This document shows, one piece after another, positions 1 to 10,500 of a stretch of DNA of 64,000 nucleotides (position 1 is the first letter of the stretch; each line of letters begins with the position of its first letter). The translations under genes were made by a program, and so were the position numbers. This stretch comes from Mycobacterium gordonae (GTDB lineage Bacteria > Actinomycetota > Actinomycetes > Mycobacteriales > Mycobacteriaceae), in the NCBI RefSeq assembly GCF_017086405.1, contig NZ_CP070973.1, positions 124,001 to 188,000 on the forward strand. The letters are read 5' to 3'. Under the pieces are notes generated by a model, which was not told the origin of the DNA, ran no database searches, and saw only the letters and a program-made list of their open reading frames with translations.

Positions 1-2783
1 AAGAAGGTGTCGAGCAGGAGTCCGGCACCGATCACGAAGCCCGCCTGGACCATGGTGCTGATGCTGCCGAACAACATGCCGAACATCGATGCGGCGAAAA
101 TCAGTCCCGCCGAGGTGATTACGCCCCCAGTGGTGCCCACCGTGCGGATGACGCCAGAGCGCAGGCCGCGCGACGACTCGTCACGAATACGGGAGATCAA
201 CAGTAGGTTGTAGTCCGCGCCGACAGCCACCAACACGATGAACGCCATGCCCGGCACGCTCCAGGCCATGGGTTGGCCGCCGATGAGCTGGAAGACGATC
301 ACGCCCACGCCCAGTGCCGATAGATACGAAACCACGACGGTGGCAACCAGATACAGGGGCGCCACCAGCGCCCGCAGTAGCAGGGCCAGAATGAGGAAGA
401 CGATGACTATCGTCATGATCACGATGAACCGCAGGTCGTGATCGTAGTAGTCGCGCATCTCGCTGTAGATCGGCGTCATGCCTGTCATGCCGATCGACGC
501 GTCCGACAGTGACGTGTTGGCTTGCGCGCTGCGGGCCGCGTTGACGATGGCCCGGGTCTGGTCCATCGCGTTGCTGTCGAACGGCTCCAGCTTCGACTGG
601 ACCAGATAGCGCACGGCATGGCCGTCGGGTGAGACGAACGCCGACGCCATCGCCTGGAAGTCGGCGCTGTTCATCGCCTGCGGTGGAACGTAGAAGCCGG
701 ACATCCCCGGTTGTGAGGCGTTGTGTTTCATCGAAAGCAGCAGCTCTGACGCTTCGGCCAGGCTGCCGCCGAGCTGTTTGGTCTGGTCGGTCAAGCTGCG
801 GACGCCGGTGGCCACCCGTTGGCTGCCGTTGGCCAGTGCATTCGCCCCCTGTTCCAGGCCGGCGAGTTGCTGCTGCAGGCGACTCGGGTTGAGGGCACGC
901 AGCGTCTGGATGGCTCTGCTTACCAAAGCCCGGAGCTGCTGGGTTGGCACGGCGGATCCGGAATTGTTCTCGCGGGTGGCGACCAACCGCTGCAGCTGGC
1001 CGCGCGCGGTGCTGCAGAGTTGGTCGGTGCTGCAGGCCGGGCTGGCCTCCAGACCGGTCAACACGGAGTCCGCTTGGGCGAGAACCTCGTTGGGATTGAC
1101 GGCGGGGCGGGAAGTGTTGAGCTGCTCCTGCATCAGTGTGAGTTCGTTGAGCAGCCCCGTGATGCGACCGATCGCCTGGCTCACCTGGTTATGCACGGCG
1201 GAGAGCTGATCGGCGAGCTGACGCGCACCGGAAGTCAGTGCGTCGAGGTCACCGCCGGCACCGGTGATCCGGCCGGAGGCATCGGACAGCCGTTGGCCGA
1301 TCTCACCTGCCTGCCAACTGAGTTTGGCCTGCTCCAGCGGTTCCCCGGTCGGGCGTGTGACGCCCCGGACCAGATCGATGTCAGGCAACTGACTGACCCG
1401 CTGCGCCAGTTGCTCCAGGTCGGCGAGTGCCGTCGTGTTGCGGAGATCGTGTGGGGACTGAATGAAGATGTATTGCGGTGTACTCGAACTCGAGGGGAAA
1501 TGGCGATCCAGTGCGGCATTGCCGACGTTGCTCTGCGCTGATGGCGGCAACGAGGTGCGGGCGTCGTAATTCGAGCGCAATAGCGGTACGCAGCCTGCCA
1601 ACACGGCCAGGACCAACAGACTGCCCAACAGATGGGCTTTCGGCCGGCGAACGATGTGAACTCCGGACCGCCGCCACAACCGGCTGGTGCGGTCGTGTTT
1701 CGGCGCTGCCCAGCCCCGACGCCCGGCGATCACGAGCAGGGCCGGTAGCAGTGTGACCGCAGCCAGAAACGCGATGGAGATGGAAATAGCCAAAGCGGGT
1801 CCAACTGTGGAAAACACCTGCAAACGAGTGAAAGTCATGCCGAGGAAGGTGACCGCCACTGTTGCCGCCGAAGCCGCGATCACCTTTCCGATGCCCGTCA
1901 ACGCAGACGCGACGGCGGCATCGGAAAACATGCCGCCGCGCACATTCTCGTGATAGCGGCTGATGACGAAGACCGAGTAGTCCACGCCGGCGCCAACCAT
2001 CATCGCGGTCATGAAGACAACCGTCTGCTGCGAAATACCCAGGCCCACTCCGGCCAAACCAGAAACAACTTGCTGAGCGGCGACCAGGGAAACCGCGATG
2101 GTCACCAGCGGAAGCAACATGGTGACGAAGCTGCGATAGACCATAAACAGAATCAGCAGCACCATGGCAATGGTGGCGAATTCGATCACCCGCATGTCGC
2201 GCTCCCCGATACCCGCAAGCTCTGAGACGGTGGCCGCGATCCCGGTCGTGTTGGCGGTGATCCTCGACCCACTGACCGTTTGCTGTGCGGTCTCGGCGAT
2301 TCGCGAGTAAGCCTCGTTGGCTCGTGGTGAACCCAGTTCTCCTGCCACTCCTACCGGAATGAACCACGCTTTACCGTCCTTGCTGGTCAGTACCTCGCGC
2401 AGCGCCGGTGTCGCGACGAAATCGTGCACGCTGGTGACGTCGTCGACGTCGCGTCGCAGCCTGTCCACCAAGATGCGGTAGACATCTTCGTCGGCGCTGT
2501 CGAGGCCTTGTTCATCGGTCAGAACCACCAGAGCCATGTTCTGCGACTCCGGTTCGCGAAACGCCTGCGTCATCTGGCGGCTCGCCACCATCGTGGGGGC
2601 ATCGCTGGGCAGGATCTCTTCGGTGCGCTCGCGGACCACCTGTGTCAGCGCCGGCAGCGTGACCGACAGGGCGGCCGCCAGCACCACCCAGAGAACTACC
2701 CATAGCCACGGCCAACGCACCACGACTCGCGCAAGGCGTGGGAATATGCCTGTGGTCCGAAGGTGACCACGGGATGAGAACAC
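1..2783 (-). CDS. MmpL family RND transporter, 3' end outside window
   Basis: Inner-membrane RND-type exporter of the MmpL family, which moves lipids or siderophores out of mycobacteria using proton flow. The minus-strand frame reads from GTG at 2783 (an in-frame TAG lies directly before it) to the left edge without a stop, giving about 927 residues; the family is usually 950-1000, so only the tail is missing. Visible features are an N-terminal membrane segment rich in W, V and L, two blocks of membrane helices each with the family Asp-Tyr pair (GVDYSVFV near residue 268, GADYNLLLISR near 855), and a Gln/Leu-rich loop between them that looks coiled-coil. It is divergent from the siderophore operon, so export of that siderophore (the role of MmpL4/5 in M. 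tuberculosis) is a reasonable guess. No mmpS partner is visible on the right; the left side is not in view. Confidence 0.9.
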   Translation of the reverse strand, partial: MFSSRGHLRTTGIFPRLARVVVRWPWLWVVLWVVLAAALSVTLPALTQVVRERTEEILPSDAPTMVASRQMTQAFREPESQNMALVVLTDEQGLDSADEDVYRILVDRLRRDVDDVTSVHDFVATPALREVLTSKDGKAWFIPVGVAGELGSPRANEAYSRIAETAQQTVSGSRITANTTGIAATVSELAGIGERDMRVIEFATIAMVLLILFMVYRSFVTMLLPLVTIAVSLVAAQQVVSGLAGVGLGISQQTVVFMTAMMVGAGVDYSVFVISRYHENVRGGMFSDAAVASALTGIGKVIAASAATVAVTFLGMTFTRLQVFSTVGPALAISISIAFLAAVTLLPALLVIAGRRGWAAPKHDRTSRLWRRSGVHIVRRPKAHLLGSLLVLAVLAGCVPLLRSNYDARTSLPPSAQSNVGNAALDRHFPSSSSTPQYIFIQSPHDLRNTTALADLEQLAQRVSQLPDIDLVRGVTRPTGEPLEQAKLSWQAGEIGQRLSDASGRITGAGGDLDALTSGARQLADQLSAVHNQVSQAIGRITGLLNELTLMQEQLNTSRPAVNPNEVLAQADSVLTGLEASPACSTDQLCSTARGQLQRLVATRENNSGSAVPTQQLRALVSRAIQTLRALNPSRLQQQLAGLEQGANALANGSQRVATGVRSLTDQTKQLGGSLAEASELLLSMKHNASQPGMSGFYVPPQAMNSADFQAMASAFVSPDGHAVRYLVQSKLEPFDSNAMDQTRAIVNAARSAQANTSLSDASIGMTGMTPIYSEMRDYYDHDLRFIVIMTIVIVFLILALLLRALVAPLYLVATVVVSYLSALGVGVIVFQLIGGQPMAWSVPGMAFIVLVAVGADYNLLLISRIRDESSRGLRSGVIRTVGTTGGVITSAGLIFAASMFGMLFGSISTMVQAGFVIGAGLLLDTF

Positions 2784-3187
2784 CTATTCCAGACTACGCG
2801 GCGGGGCGACGCTCAGGACCGCCGCAATCACAACGGCGCCCCGGTAGTGGTACCAAATATGTTGTGGCCCTGTGAAAGTCAACGAACCTATGAGCGAGCT
2901 ATGGGCTTGGTCACCTACCGGCGGCCGGTACGCACAGCCGCAGGCTCCATACGAATCCTATGAAATTGAGCGATAAGCGTTTACGCCTGGTCGGTTGGGG
3001 AATCAGTAACGCAACCGTTCACTAAGCGCGGATCGCGCGACAGTTCTGCCGGGCCGGACGGCGACCAACGGGGGTTGGCCGTGGGGATCACATGGCCCCG
3101 GCCGGGGTGAATGCCGGCCAAACCTGAATAACCGCAGTTGACGAACGGAAAGTCGTTCGTCCGACTGGCATTTGAAGGGAGAATCCG
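2784..3187. promoter_or_regulatory. Divergent promoter region between mmpL and the mbt-like operon
   Basis: About 400 bases with no convincing gene, separating two divergent units. It contains several inverted repeats: CCAAC-GGGG-GTTGG near 3067-3080, the palindrome CCCCGGCCGGGG near 3095-3106 and a hairpin at 3140-3161. A good Shine-Dalgarno (GGGAG) sits at 3178-3182. I looked for the IdeR iron box (TTAGGTTAG / CTAACCTAA halves) expected before mycobactin genes and saw none, on reading by eye. Confidence 0.55.
3140..3161. promoter_or_regulatory. Inverted repeat GACGAAC-N8-GTTCGTC upstream of leader ORF
   Basis: Perfect 7-base arms (GACGAAC at 3140-3146, GTTCGTC at 3155-3161) around an 8-base loop, 26 bases before the small leader ORF. 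It could be a repressor operator or an RNA hairpin in the 5' leader of the siderophore operon. Which one cannot be told from sequence. Confidence 0.4.
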
Positions 3188-3244
3188 ATGCCGTACGTTA
3201 CGATCGCCGAACTCGCCGAACGTGGTCTGATTGCCGATGTCTGA
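3188..3244 (+). CDS. Possible 18-residue leader peptide overlapping the KS gene
   Basis: A short frame from ATG at 3188 to TGA at 3242-3244, encoding MPYVTIAELAERGLIADV. It has a good ribosome binding site (GGGAG, six-base spacing), better placed than anything before the KS gene, and its stop overlaps the start of the next gene at 3237 by eight bases. This arrangement suggests translational coupling of the siderophore operon to a leader. It has no run of a single amino acid that would mark a classical attenuator. It may instead be chance or the stump of a lost gene. Confidence 0.35.
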   Translation: MPYVTIAELAERGLIADV

Positions 3245-4544
3245 GCGCACTCGGCACGGGGCCGATCCGGTGGTGATCATCGGAATGGCGCTCGAGGCAC
3301 CCGGCGGCGTCGACAGCCCGGAAAGTTACTGGGCGTTGCTGTCGCAGCAGCGCGAAGGCATGTCTCCGCTACCAGCCGACCGGGGTTGGCCGATCGGCGA
3401 CTTGCTCAGTGAACGCGACGGTTTCAAGAAGATTCACAACGCGGGTGGATTTCTCGCCGGTGCGGCCGCATTCGACCCGGGCTTCTTCGGCATCACGGTG
3501 CGCGAGGCCACGACAATGGATCCGCAACAGCGGGTCGCGCTGCGAGTCTCGTGGCGTGCCTTGGAGAGCAGTGGCATCAACCCCGACGATCTGGCCGGCC
3601 ATGACGTCGGGTGTTACGTCGGCGCCTACTCCACCGGATACGGCCCGGATATGGCGAGCTTCTCGCGGCACAGCGGTCATCTGATCACGGGGTCGGCCTG
3701 CGGTGTGATCTCCGGCCGGATCGCCTACCTGCTCGGACTCGCCGGGCCGGCCATCACCGTCGACACCTCGTGTTCGTCGGCGCTGACCGCGCTTCACGTT
3801 GCGGTGCAGGCGTTGCGCTCCGGCGACTGCGATATGGCGTTGGCCGGTGGCGTCTGCGTGATGGGCTCACCTGGATTCTTCGTCGAGTTCTCCAAACAGC
3901 ACGCGCTCTCCGACGACGGACGATGCCGGCCCTACAGCGCCCGGGCCAGCGGCACCGTCTGGGCCGAGGGCGCGGCGATGTATGTGCTGCAACGCAAGTC
4001 GGCAGCGCTGCGCAGCGGGCGCCGCATCCTCGCCGAGATCAGCGCCACCGCGCTCAATCAAGACGGCCGAAGCGCCGGCCTTTCCGCGCCGTCAGCTCAG
4101 GCGCAGAGCAAGCTGTTCCGCCGCGCTTTGGGCCAAGCCGGGCTGCGGCCCGAAGAGGTGGGAATGGTGGAAGGGCACGGCACCGGAACGCGACTGGGCG
4201 ACCGCACCGAATTATGTTCGCTGACTGAGGTTTACGGCGACGCCGAGCCCGGTAGCGGCCCGGTGCTGGGCTCGGTGAAGTCGAACTTCGGCCATACCCA
4301 GGCCGCGTCCGGCGCACTCGGCCTTGCCAAGCTGCTGGTATCGGCTCAACACATGACCATTCCACCCACCCTGCATGCCGACCAGCCCAGCGACGAAGTC
4401 GATTGGGAGAATCAGGGGTTGCGCCTGGCGCACGACATGACGCCGTGGCCCGCGGTCGGCGGCTGCCGCCACGGCGCTGTTTCCGCTTTCGGTATCAGCG
4501 GTACCAACGCTCATCTGATCGTCTCCGTGCCGGAGGCAGCCTGA
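3237..4544 (+). CDS. mbtC: Stand-alone beta-ketoacyl synthase, MbtC-like
   Basis: Ketosynthase that condenses the growing siderophore chain with an acyl unit carried by the adjacent MbtD-like protein; free-standing as MbtC is in the mycobactin pathway. Length of about 435 residues matches MbtC. The catalytic triad is intact: Cys in VDTSCSSAL (near residue 178), His in EGHGTGT (near 309) and His in SNFGHTQAA (near 350). ATG at 3237 is chosen because the product then begins MSERTRHG before the first conserved block; TTG at 3231 is possible. The stop overlaps the next start by one base (TGATG). First structural gene of a seven-gene run in which nearly all genes overlap. Confidence 0.9.
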   Translation: MSERTRHGADPVVIIGMALEAPGGVDSPESYWALLSQQREGMSPLPADRGWPIGDLLSERDGFKKIHNAGGFLAGAAAFDPGFFGITVREATTMDPQQRVALRVSWRALESSGINPDDLAGHDVGCYVGAYSTGYGPDMASFSRHSGHLITGSACGVISGRIAYLLGLAGPAITVDTSCSSALTALHVAVQALRSGDCDMALAGGVCVMGSPGFFVEFSKQHALSDDGRCRPYSARASGTVWAEGAAMYVLQRKSAALRSGRRILAEISATALNQDGRSAGLSAPSAQAQSKLFRRALGQAGLRPEEVGMVEGHGTGTRLGDRTELCSLTEVYGDAEPGSGPVLGSVKSNFGHTQAASGALGLAKLLVSAQHMTIPPTLHADQPSDEVDWENQGLRLAHDMTPWPAVGGCRHGAVSAFGISGTNAHLIVSVPEAA

Positions 4545-7522
4545 TGGCCCCCGGACGACTACCTGACGGCCGGGTCCCGGTGTTGCTCAGCGCTCATGAG
4601 GACGAACTGATCGCTCAGGATGCGGCGGCAATCCTGAGATTCGTGAAGCAGGTTGGCGCAATCCCTGACATCCCCGGGGCAGTGGCGACCACCTTGCTCC
4701 GTACCCGCCGTGTCCGCCGTCACCGCGCGCTCATCCGCGCCGCTGATCGGACCGAACTGGAGGACGGCCTGCGCGCGCTGGCCCAGGGAGACGACCACCC
4801 CCTGGTGGCCCGCTCTACTGAAAAGCCCGCGTCGAAAACCGCGTTCGTCTTTCCGGGGCAGGGCCGCGAATGGCCGTCGATGGGAGCCGAGGCGTACGAA
4901 GGTATTCCGGCCTACCGGGGCCAAGCGCAGCAGTGTGCGCAGGCATTCACCGCGGCGGGACTACCCTCGCCGCTGCGTTACCTGCGGTGCGACCGATCTC
5001 GCGACTTCTCGCAAACCGAGGTTCAGGCTGCACACTTCACCCACGCGGTCAGCCTGGCGCAGGTCTGGCGATCAGGTGGGGTAGCACCCGAGATCACCAT
5101 CGGGCACAGCCTGGGCGAGGTGGCCGCCGCGTATGTGGCAGGCGTCATCTCGCTGCCGGCCGCGGTCGGCGTAGTCGGCGCGCGTGCTGCCGTCGTGGGC
5201 CGGCTGCCGGGCCGTTACGGTATGGCGGCCCTGGGGGTCGGCGCCGATCAGGCCAAGGCGCTGATCGCTGAAACGCCTGGGTGGCTAGAGATCTCGGTAT
5301 TGAACTCCGCGTCGTCGAGCGTCGTGTCCGGAGATCGCGCCGCCGTCGCCGCGTGCGTGCGGCTGGCCGAGCAACGCGGCGTCTTCGCGCGCCAGCTGGC
5401 CGTCGATTTCCCGGCCCACACCAGCAGGCTCGAAACACTGCGCACGAGTTTCGGCGATCTCCTGCCGGTGGCCACCTTTCGGGACGGGGCGGTGGATTTC
5501 GTCAGCTCAGCCCACGGCGACGTCGTCGGCGCGGACGCCGACTTCAACAGCTACTGGTATGAGAACCTCCGCAATACGGTGCGTTTCGGCGCGGCGGTGA
5601 ACTGCGCCGCACAGCGCGGGGCGGGCACGTATATCGAGATGTCGGCACACCCGTCGCTGCTGTACGCAATCGGGGAACTTGCCGAAGACGCGTTGGTGGT
5701 CGGATCGGGTAGCCGGGACGAACCGATCGCCGATCGACTGTCCGCCGGCATCGCCACGGTCGGGGTGCACGACGCGCGGTTCCGGAGGCCGGACCCGCAG
5801 GGCTCGGCGGGCCCACCGCTGTTGTGGGGCTTTCCGCCAGCGCCCATGCGGGGGCTTCACCTGTGGGCAACCGCCGAGCCGGTGACGCCCGCCCCGGCCG
5901 CACATCCGAGAGTTTTCCACGAGCAGTGGGAGTCACGTCCGCCGACCCGCGATGACGGCGGGTTCCCACCATCCGGCGCCTTGGTGATCGAACCACCCGG
6001 GGACGCCAACGATGCTGTGGCACAGCTATTGACGGACGCCGCCGCGGCGCAGCACCAGTTCCGGCTGACCGGGCGCGAGGAGGCCGAGGTGGCCGTCATC
6101 GTCGCACCGGCCATTGCGCAGGCCGACGTAGGCGAAGCGGCAGACCAGCTGGCACGTGGTGCCGGCATGATCGAATACCGCCGTCTGATCGGTCCGAACT
6201 GCCGGCGCGTCTGGTTGGTCACCACGGGCGCAGAGCAGGTGCACCGGGACGACCCGCGGGGACTGCCCGGGCAGGCGGCTCTGACGGCGATGCATCGCAG
6301 CGTCGGGTTCGAGTTTCCCGACGTCACCTTCGCCCACCTCGACCTGCCCAGCGCCGGGGCCGACATCCACACCGCTCGCTGCTGTGTCGATCAACTGATG
6401 AGCCCGGACACCGAAATCGCGCTGCGGCGCAACGGCTCTGAAGAATCGCTGGTGCACAGGTTCGTCCCCACCCTGCGGGAAGACGTGGCACCCAGCGCGC
6501 CGATGGCAACGACGGCACGGGACAACGTGGTGATCACCGGCGGCAATGGCACTATCGGCCAGCGCTACGCCCGCCACTGCATCGCCGCCGGCGCGCGCCG
6601 GATCGTCCTGCTCAGCCGCAGGGGTGGGGCCACCGCGGAGCTGCAGCGATCAGCGGCGGATTCCGGCACGGAGCTGCACGCACCGGTCTGCGATATCACC
6701 GACCCCCGCGCGGTGAAGGCAGCGGCGGACGAGTTCGCCGGAGAGGGAGCCACGCTGTTGATCCATGCGGCGGGTGCCGCGACTTTCGCCCCACATGACC
6801 AACTGACTGCCGACGACCTGACCGGGGTCTTGTCCGCCAAGATCACCGGGCTCGAGCGGATGGTCGAAGGGTGGCCCCTTGCTGCGAGTGCGCGAATCCT
6901 ACTGTGCTCCTCGGTATCCGGAGTGTGGGGCGGCTACGGTCATGCCGCATACGCGGCCTCCAACCGACTGCTCGACAGCCTGGCCGCCGAGCTGCGCGCC
7001 GATGGCAGGGACTGCACCGCGGTGCGGTGGGGTCTATGGCAGGACACCACCATCGCCGACGGGCAGGAGATCACCCGCATCGAGCGCTCGGGGCTGATCG
7101 CGATGGATCCCGACGCGGCCGTCTCACTCAGCCTCAGCCAACAGTGCAACGACCCGCTGATCGTCGCCGCCGACCTGGCCCGGCTACGAACCTTCTTCGA
7201 GAGTCAAGGGCTGAGCATGCCATTTGCCACACACGTCACCGAATCTGCCGCAGAAGTGAGGCCACCGTCGGGTGCATCCGTCGCCGACGTGGTGCGTGTC
7301 GAGATCGCGACCGTGCTCAGTCTTGACGGACCGGCGTCGGTGGACCTGAACGTCGCGCTGGTTGACCTCGGTGCCGACTCCATGCTGGCGCTCGACCTGC
7401 GTGACCGGTTGCGCCGAGCAACCGGCGAATCGATCGCCGCGGCAAGACTTTTGGGCGGTATGACCGGCAGCGACCTCATCGATGCCCTGACCCCGGATAG
7501 AAAGGGTGAAACCCCCGCGTGA
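4544..7522 (+). CDS. mbtD: Polyketide synthase AT-KR-ACP, MbtD-like
   Basis: PKS of 992 residues carrying, in order, an acyltransferase (FVFPGQG near residue 102, GHSLGEV with the catalytic Ser near 187), a ketoreductase (TGGNGTIG near 665, the Ser-Tyr-Asn region around SSVSG and YAASN near 790-805) and an acyl carrier (GADSM, Ser near 943). This is the MbtD layout; together with the MbtC-like KS it makes one extension module that adds and reduces a beta-hydroxy-acyl unit. The AT motif that usually separates malonyl (HAFH) from methylmalonyl (YASH) selection reads FPAH here, so the extender cannot be called by that rule. ATG at 4544 is preferred over upstream in-frame codons because it is the usual TGATG coupling. 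Confidence 0.9.
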   Translation: MAPGRLPDGRVPVLLSAHEDELIAQDAAAILRFVKQVGAIPDIPGAVATTLLRTRRVRRHRALIRAADRTELEDGLRALAQGDDHPLVARSTEKPASKTAFVFPGQGREWPSMGAEAYEGIPAYRGQAQQCAQAFTAAGLPSPLRYLRCDRSRDFSQTEVQAAHFTHAVSLAQVWRSGGVAPEITIGHSLGEVAAAYVAGVISLPAAVGVVGARAAVVGRLPGRYGMAALGVGADQAKALIAETPGWLEISVLNSASSSVVSGDRAAVAACVRLAEQRGVFARQLAVDFPAHTSRLETLRTSFGDLLPVATFRDGAVDFVSSAHGDVVGADADFNSYWYENLRNTVRFGAAVNCAAQRGAGTYIEMSAHPSLLYAIGELAEDALVVGSGSRDEPIADRLSAGIATVGVHDARFRRPDPQGSAGPPLLWGFPPAPMRGLHLWATAEPVTPAPAAHPRVFHEQWESRPPTRDDGGFPPSGALVIEPPGDANDAVAQLLTDAAAAQHQFRLTGREEAEVAVIVAPAIAQADVGEAADQLARGAGMIEYRRLIGPNCRRVWLVTTGAEQVHRDDPRGLPGQAALTAMHRSVGFEFPDVTFAHLDLPSAGADIHTARCCVDQLMSPDTEIALRRNGSEESLVHRFVPTLREDVAPSAPMATTARDNVVITGGNGTIGQRYARHCIAAGARRIVLLSRRGGATAELQRSAADSGTELHAPVCDITDPRAVKAAADEFAGEGATLLIHAAGAATFAPHDQLTADDLTGVLSAKITGLERMVEGWPLAASARILLCSSVSGVWGGYGHAAYAASNRLLDSLAAELRADGRDCTAVRWGLWQDTTIADGQEITRIERSGLIAMDPDAAVSLSLSQQCNDPLIVAADLARLRTFFESQGLSMPFATHVTESAAEVRPPSGASVADVVRVEIATVLSLDGPASVDLNVALVDLGADSMLALDLRDRLRRATGESIAAARLLGGMTGSDLIDALTPDRKGETPA

Positions 7523-10500
7523 CTGCAATCACCGATCACGATGCTCTGTCGAACATCTGCGCGTCCTATCGTCTCAGGGGGTGTGTCGACACCGAGCGGT
7601 TGCATCGGGCGCTGGACGCTGTCGCCGCCCGACATCCGGTGTTGCGCAGTACGTATGCCGCCGACGACGATCGCGCTGAAATTCACGACGAGCTACGTCC
7701 CACCTTCGCCGCACACGATCTGTCCGAACTCGCCGTGCAGGCTCAGCGGCTACGGCTGGAAGTGTTGGCGCAGCGCGACTTTCGTCGCCCGTTCGAGCTG
7801 ACCTCGGAATCGCCACTGCGGATGACCGCCATACGACTGAGCTCCGAGGAGGTGGCGCTCCTGGTCACCGCACACCACCGCGCCTGGGACGACGGCTCCT
7901 GGTCGCCGTTCTTCGCCGACCTGACTCAGGCCTATGCGGATCCGGAACGCGTCGCCGCTCCGGTGCCGGTCGCGGCGCGGTCCGGCGATCACACCGAGGA
8001 CGACCTGAACCACTGGCGGGCGGTCCTGGCGGACCTGCCCGAACCGCTGGAACTTCCCGGACCCCACGGCTCGGCGATTCCGGGTCACAGGCGGGCACAG
8101 CGGGTAACGCAGCTGCTCTCCGCGCAAACCCTCGAGCGGGTGGAGACCTTGGCCCGGGAAACCGGTACCACCCCCTACACGGTGCTGCTGGCGGCCTTCG
8201 CGGCGGTGTTGCACCGCTACACCCACACCACCGATCTACTGATCGCCGCCCCGGTCAGCCACCGTGACGCCGAGAGCTCGATCGGCAACTTCGCCCGCTC
8301 GGTGCCGATCCGCGCGTATCCGCAACCGCACCAGACCTTCCGCGAGTTGTTGACCCAGACCCACCAGGCGGCGGGCGGCGCTTTCGCCCATCGGCACGTC
8401 GACGTGGAGCCGCTGCTCGACGAGATCGATCCCGCGCACCAGGCGGCGGCGCGGGTCAGCTTCGGGTTGCTCGAATCCGATGGCGGCGGGTTCTGCCCGC
8501 CCGGGGTGTCGTGCAGCCCGGGGGATTTGCACGGGCAGTCCGGACGCCTGCCGCTGAGCATCAAGGTAGCGCCGGCCGACGGCCGGGTGGAGGCGGAGTA
8601 TCTGGTCGAGATCCTGGATCCGCCGCTGGCCGGCCAACTGCTGGAGCATTACGCGGTGCTGCTCGACAGCGCCCTGACGGACCCCGATCGGCAGCTGCGC
8701 CGGCTGACGCTGCTCAGCGAATCCGAAGCGGAGTGGATGCGCGAAGTCTCAGCCGGCGAGCAGGTTTCGATCCCACCGAGCACGATCGCCGCGCTGGTCG
8801 CCGACCGTGCCGCGGCGTCGCCCGACAACGTGGCCGTGGTTTACGAGGGTCGCCGGTACAGCTACCGCGAGATCAACGCTGAGGCGAACCGCCTGGCGCA
8901 CTGGTTGATCGCCCAGGGTGTCGGCTCGGAGGATCGGGTCGCCGTGTTGCTCGAGAAGTCTCCTGAGCTCGTCGTCACCGCACTCGGCATCCTCAAGTCC
9001 GGAGCCGTCTATCTTCCCGTCGACCCGACCTATCCGCCCGAGCGCCTGTCGTACATCCTCGACGACGCCGAGGCCAAACTTGTTCTGCGCGAACCGGTCA
9101 CCGGTCTGTCGGAGTACCCCGATACCGATCCCGGGCCTGATCAGCTGATCCGTCCCCTGCGCCCGGATAACACCGCCTACCTGATCTACACGTCCGGGTC
9201 GACCGGATTGCCCAAGGGCGTCCCCGTGCCGCATCGGCCGATTGCCGAGTATTTCGTCTGGTTCGGGGGCAAGTACCAGGTGGACGAGACGGACCGGCTA
9301 CTGCAGGTGGCTTCGCCGGGATTCGACGTGTCCATCGCCGAGATCTTCTGTCCGCTGGTGTGCGGTGCGCGGCTGGTGATTCCGCGGCCCGACGGTCTAC
9401 GCGACATCAACTATTTGACCGAACTGCTGTACCGCGAAGGCATCACCTCGATGCATTTCGTGCCGTCGCTGCTGGGGCTGTTCCTGTCGCTACCGGGTGT
9501 CAACCAGTGGCGGACGCTACGGCGGGTTCCGATCGGTGGCGAACCGCTGCCCGGCGAGATCGCCGACAAGTTTCATGCGACTTTCGACGCGCTGCTCTAC
9601 AACTTCTACGGACCGACCGAAACCGTGGTCAACACCACCAGTTACCAGGTGGAGGGCACCCAGGGCACCCGGATCGTGCCGATCGGACGGCCCAAGCTCA
9701 ACACGCAGGTCTACCTGCTCGACGACGCGCTGCAGCCGGTGCCGGTCGGAGTGATCGGCGAGATCTACATCGGTGGTACGCACCTGGCGCACGGCTATCA
9801 TCGCCGGCCGGCGCTGACCGCGGAACGTTTCGTGGCAGATCCGTTCACGCCCGGCGCCCGGCTGTACCGTTCCGGCGACCTGGCTCGCCGAGATGCGGAC
9901 GGGGCGGTCGAATTCGTGGGCCGCGCCGATGAGCAGGTGAAGATTCGCGGCTTCCGGATCGAGCTCGGAGAGATCGCCGCGGCGATCTCCGTCGACCCGA
10001 GCGTGGGTCAGACGGTCGTGATCGCCGCGGATCTGCCGCAGCTGGGCAAGAGCCTGGTGAGTTATCTGACGCCGACCGACGGCGACACGACATCGGTTGA
10101 CGTGGAACGCATCCGGGCCCGGGTGGCCGCCGCACTGCCGGATTACATGACTCCCGCCGCCTATGTCGTCATCGACGAGATCCCGATTACCACGCACGGC
10201 AAGATCGACCGGAAGGCGTTGCCGCAACCGGAAATCACCTCCGAGGCCGAGTTTCGGGAGCCGACCACGGCCACCGAGCGCACGGTGGCAGGCCTGTTCG
10301 CTGATCTGCTGGGTGCCGGGCGGGTCGGTCTAGAGGACTCGTTCTTCGATCTGGGCGGACATTCACTGGCCGCCACCAAACTGGTCGCGGCGATCCGCGC
10401 CGAATGCGGCGTCGCCATCGGCATCCGCGACATTTTCGAGTCGGAGACGGTAGCCCAGCTGGCCGAGCTGATCGACCGAGCGGAACCGGATGCGGACAGC

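Noticed and set aside
1381..2367. 328-codon minus-strand frame inside the mmpL region
   Set aside because: It is a different frame of the same strand as mmpL; the MmpL frame carries the membrane helices and the Asp-Tyr motifs.
2784..3236. IdeR iron box before the siderophore operon
   Set aside because: No sequence close to the 19-base consensus was found by eye on either strand.
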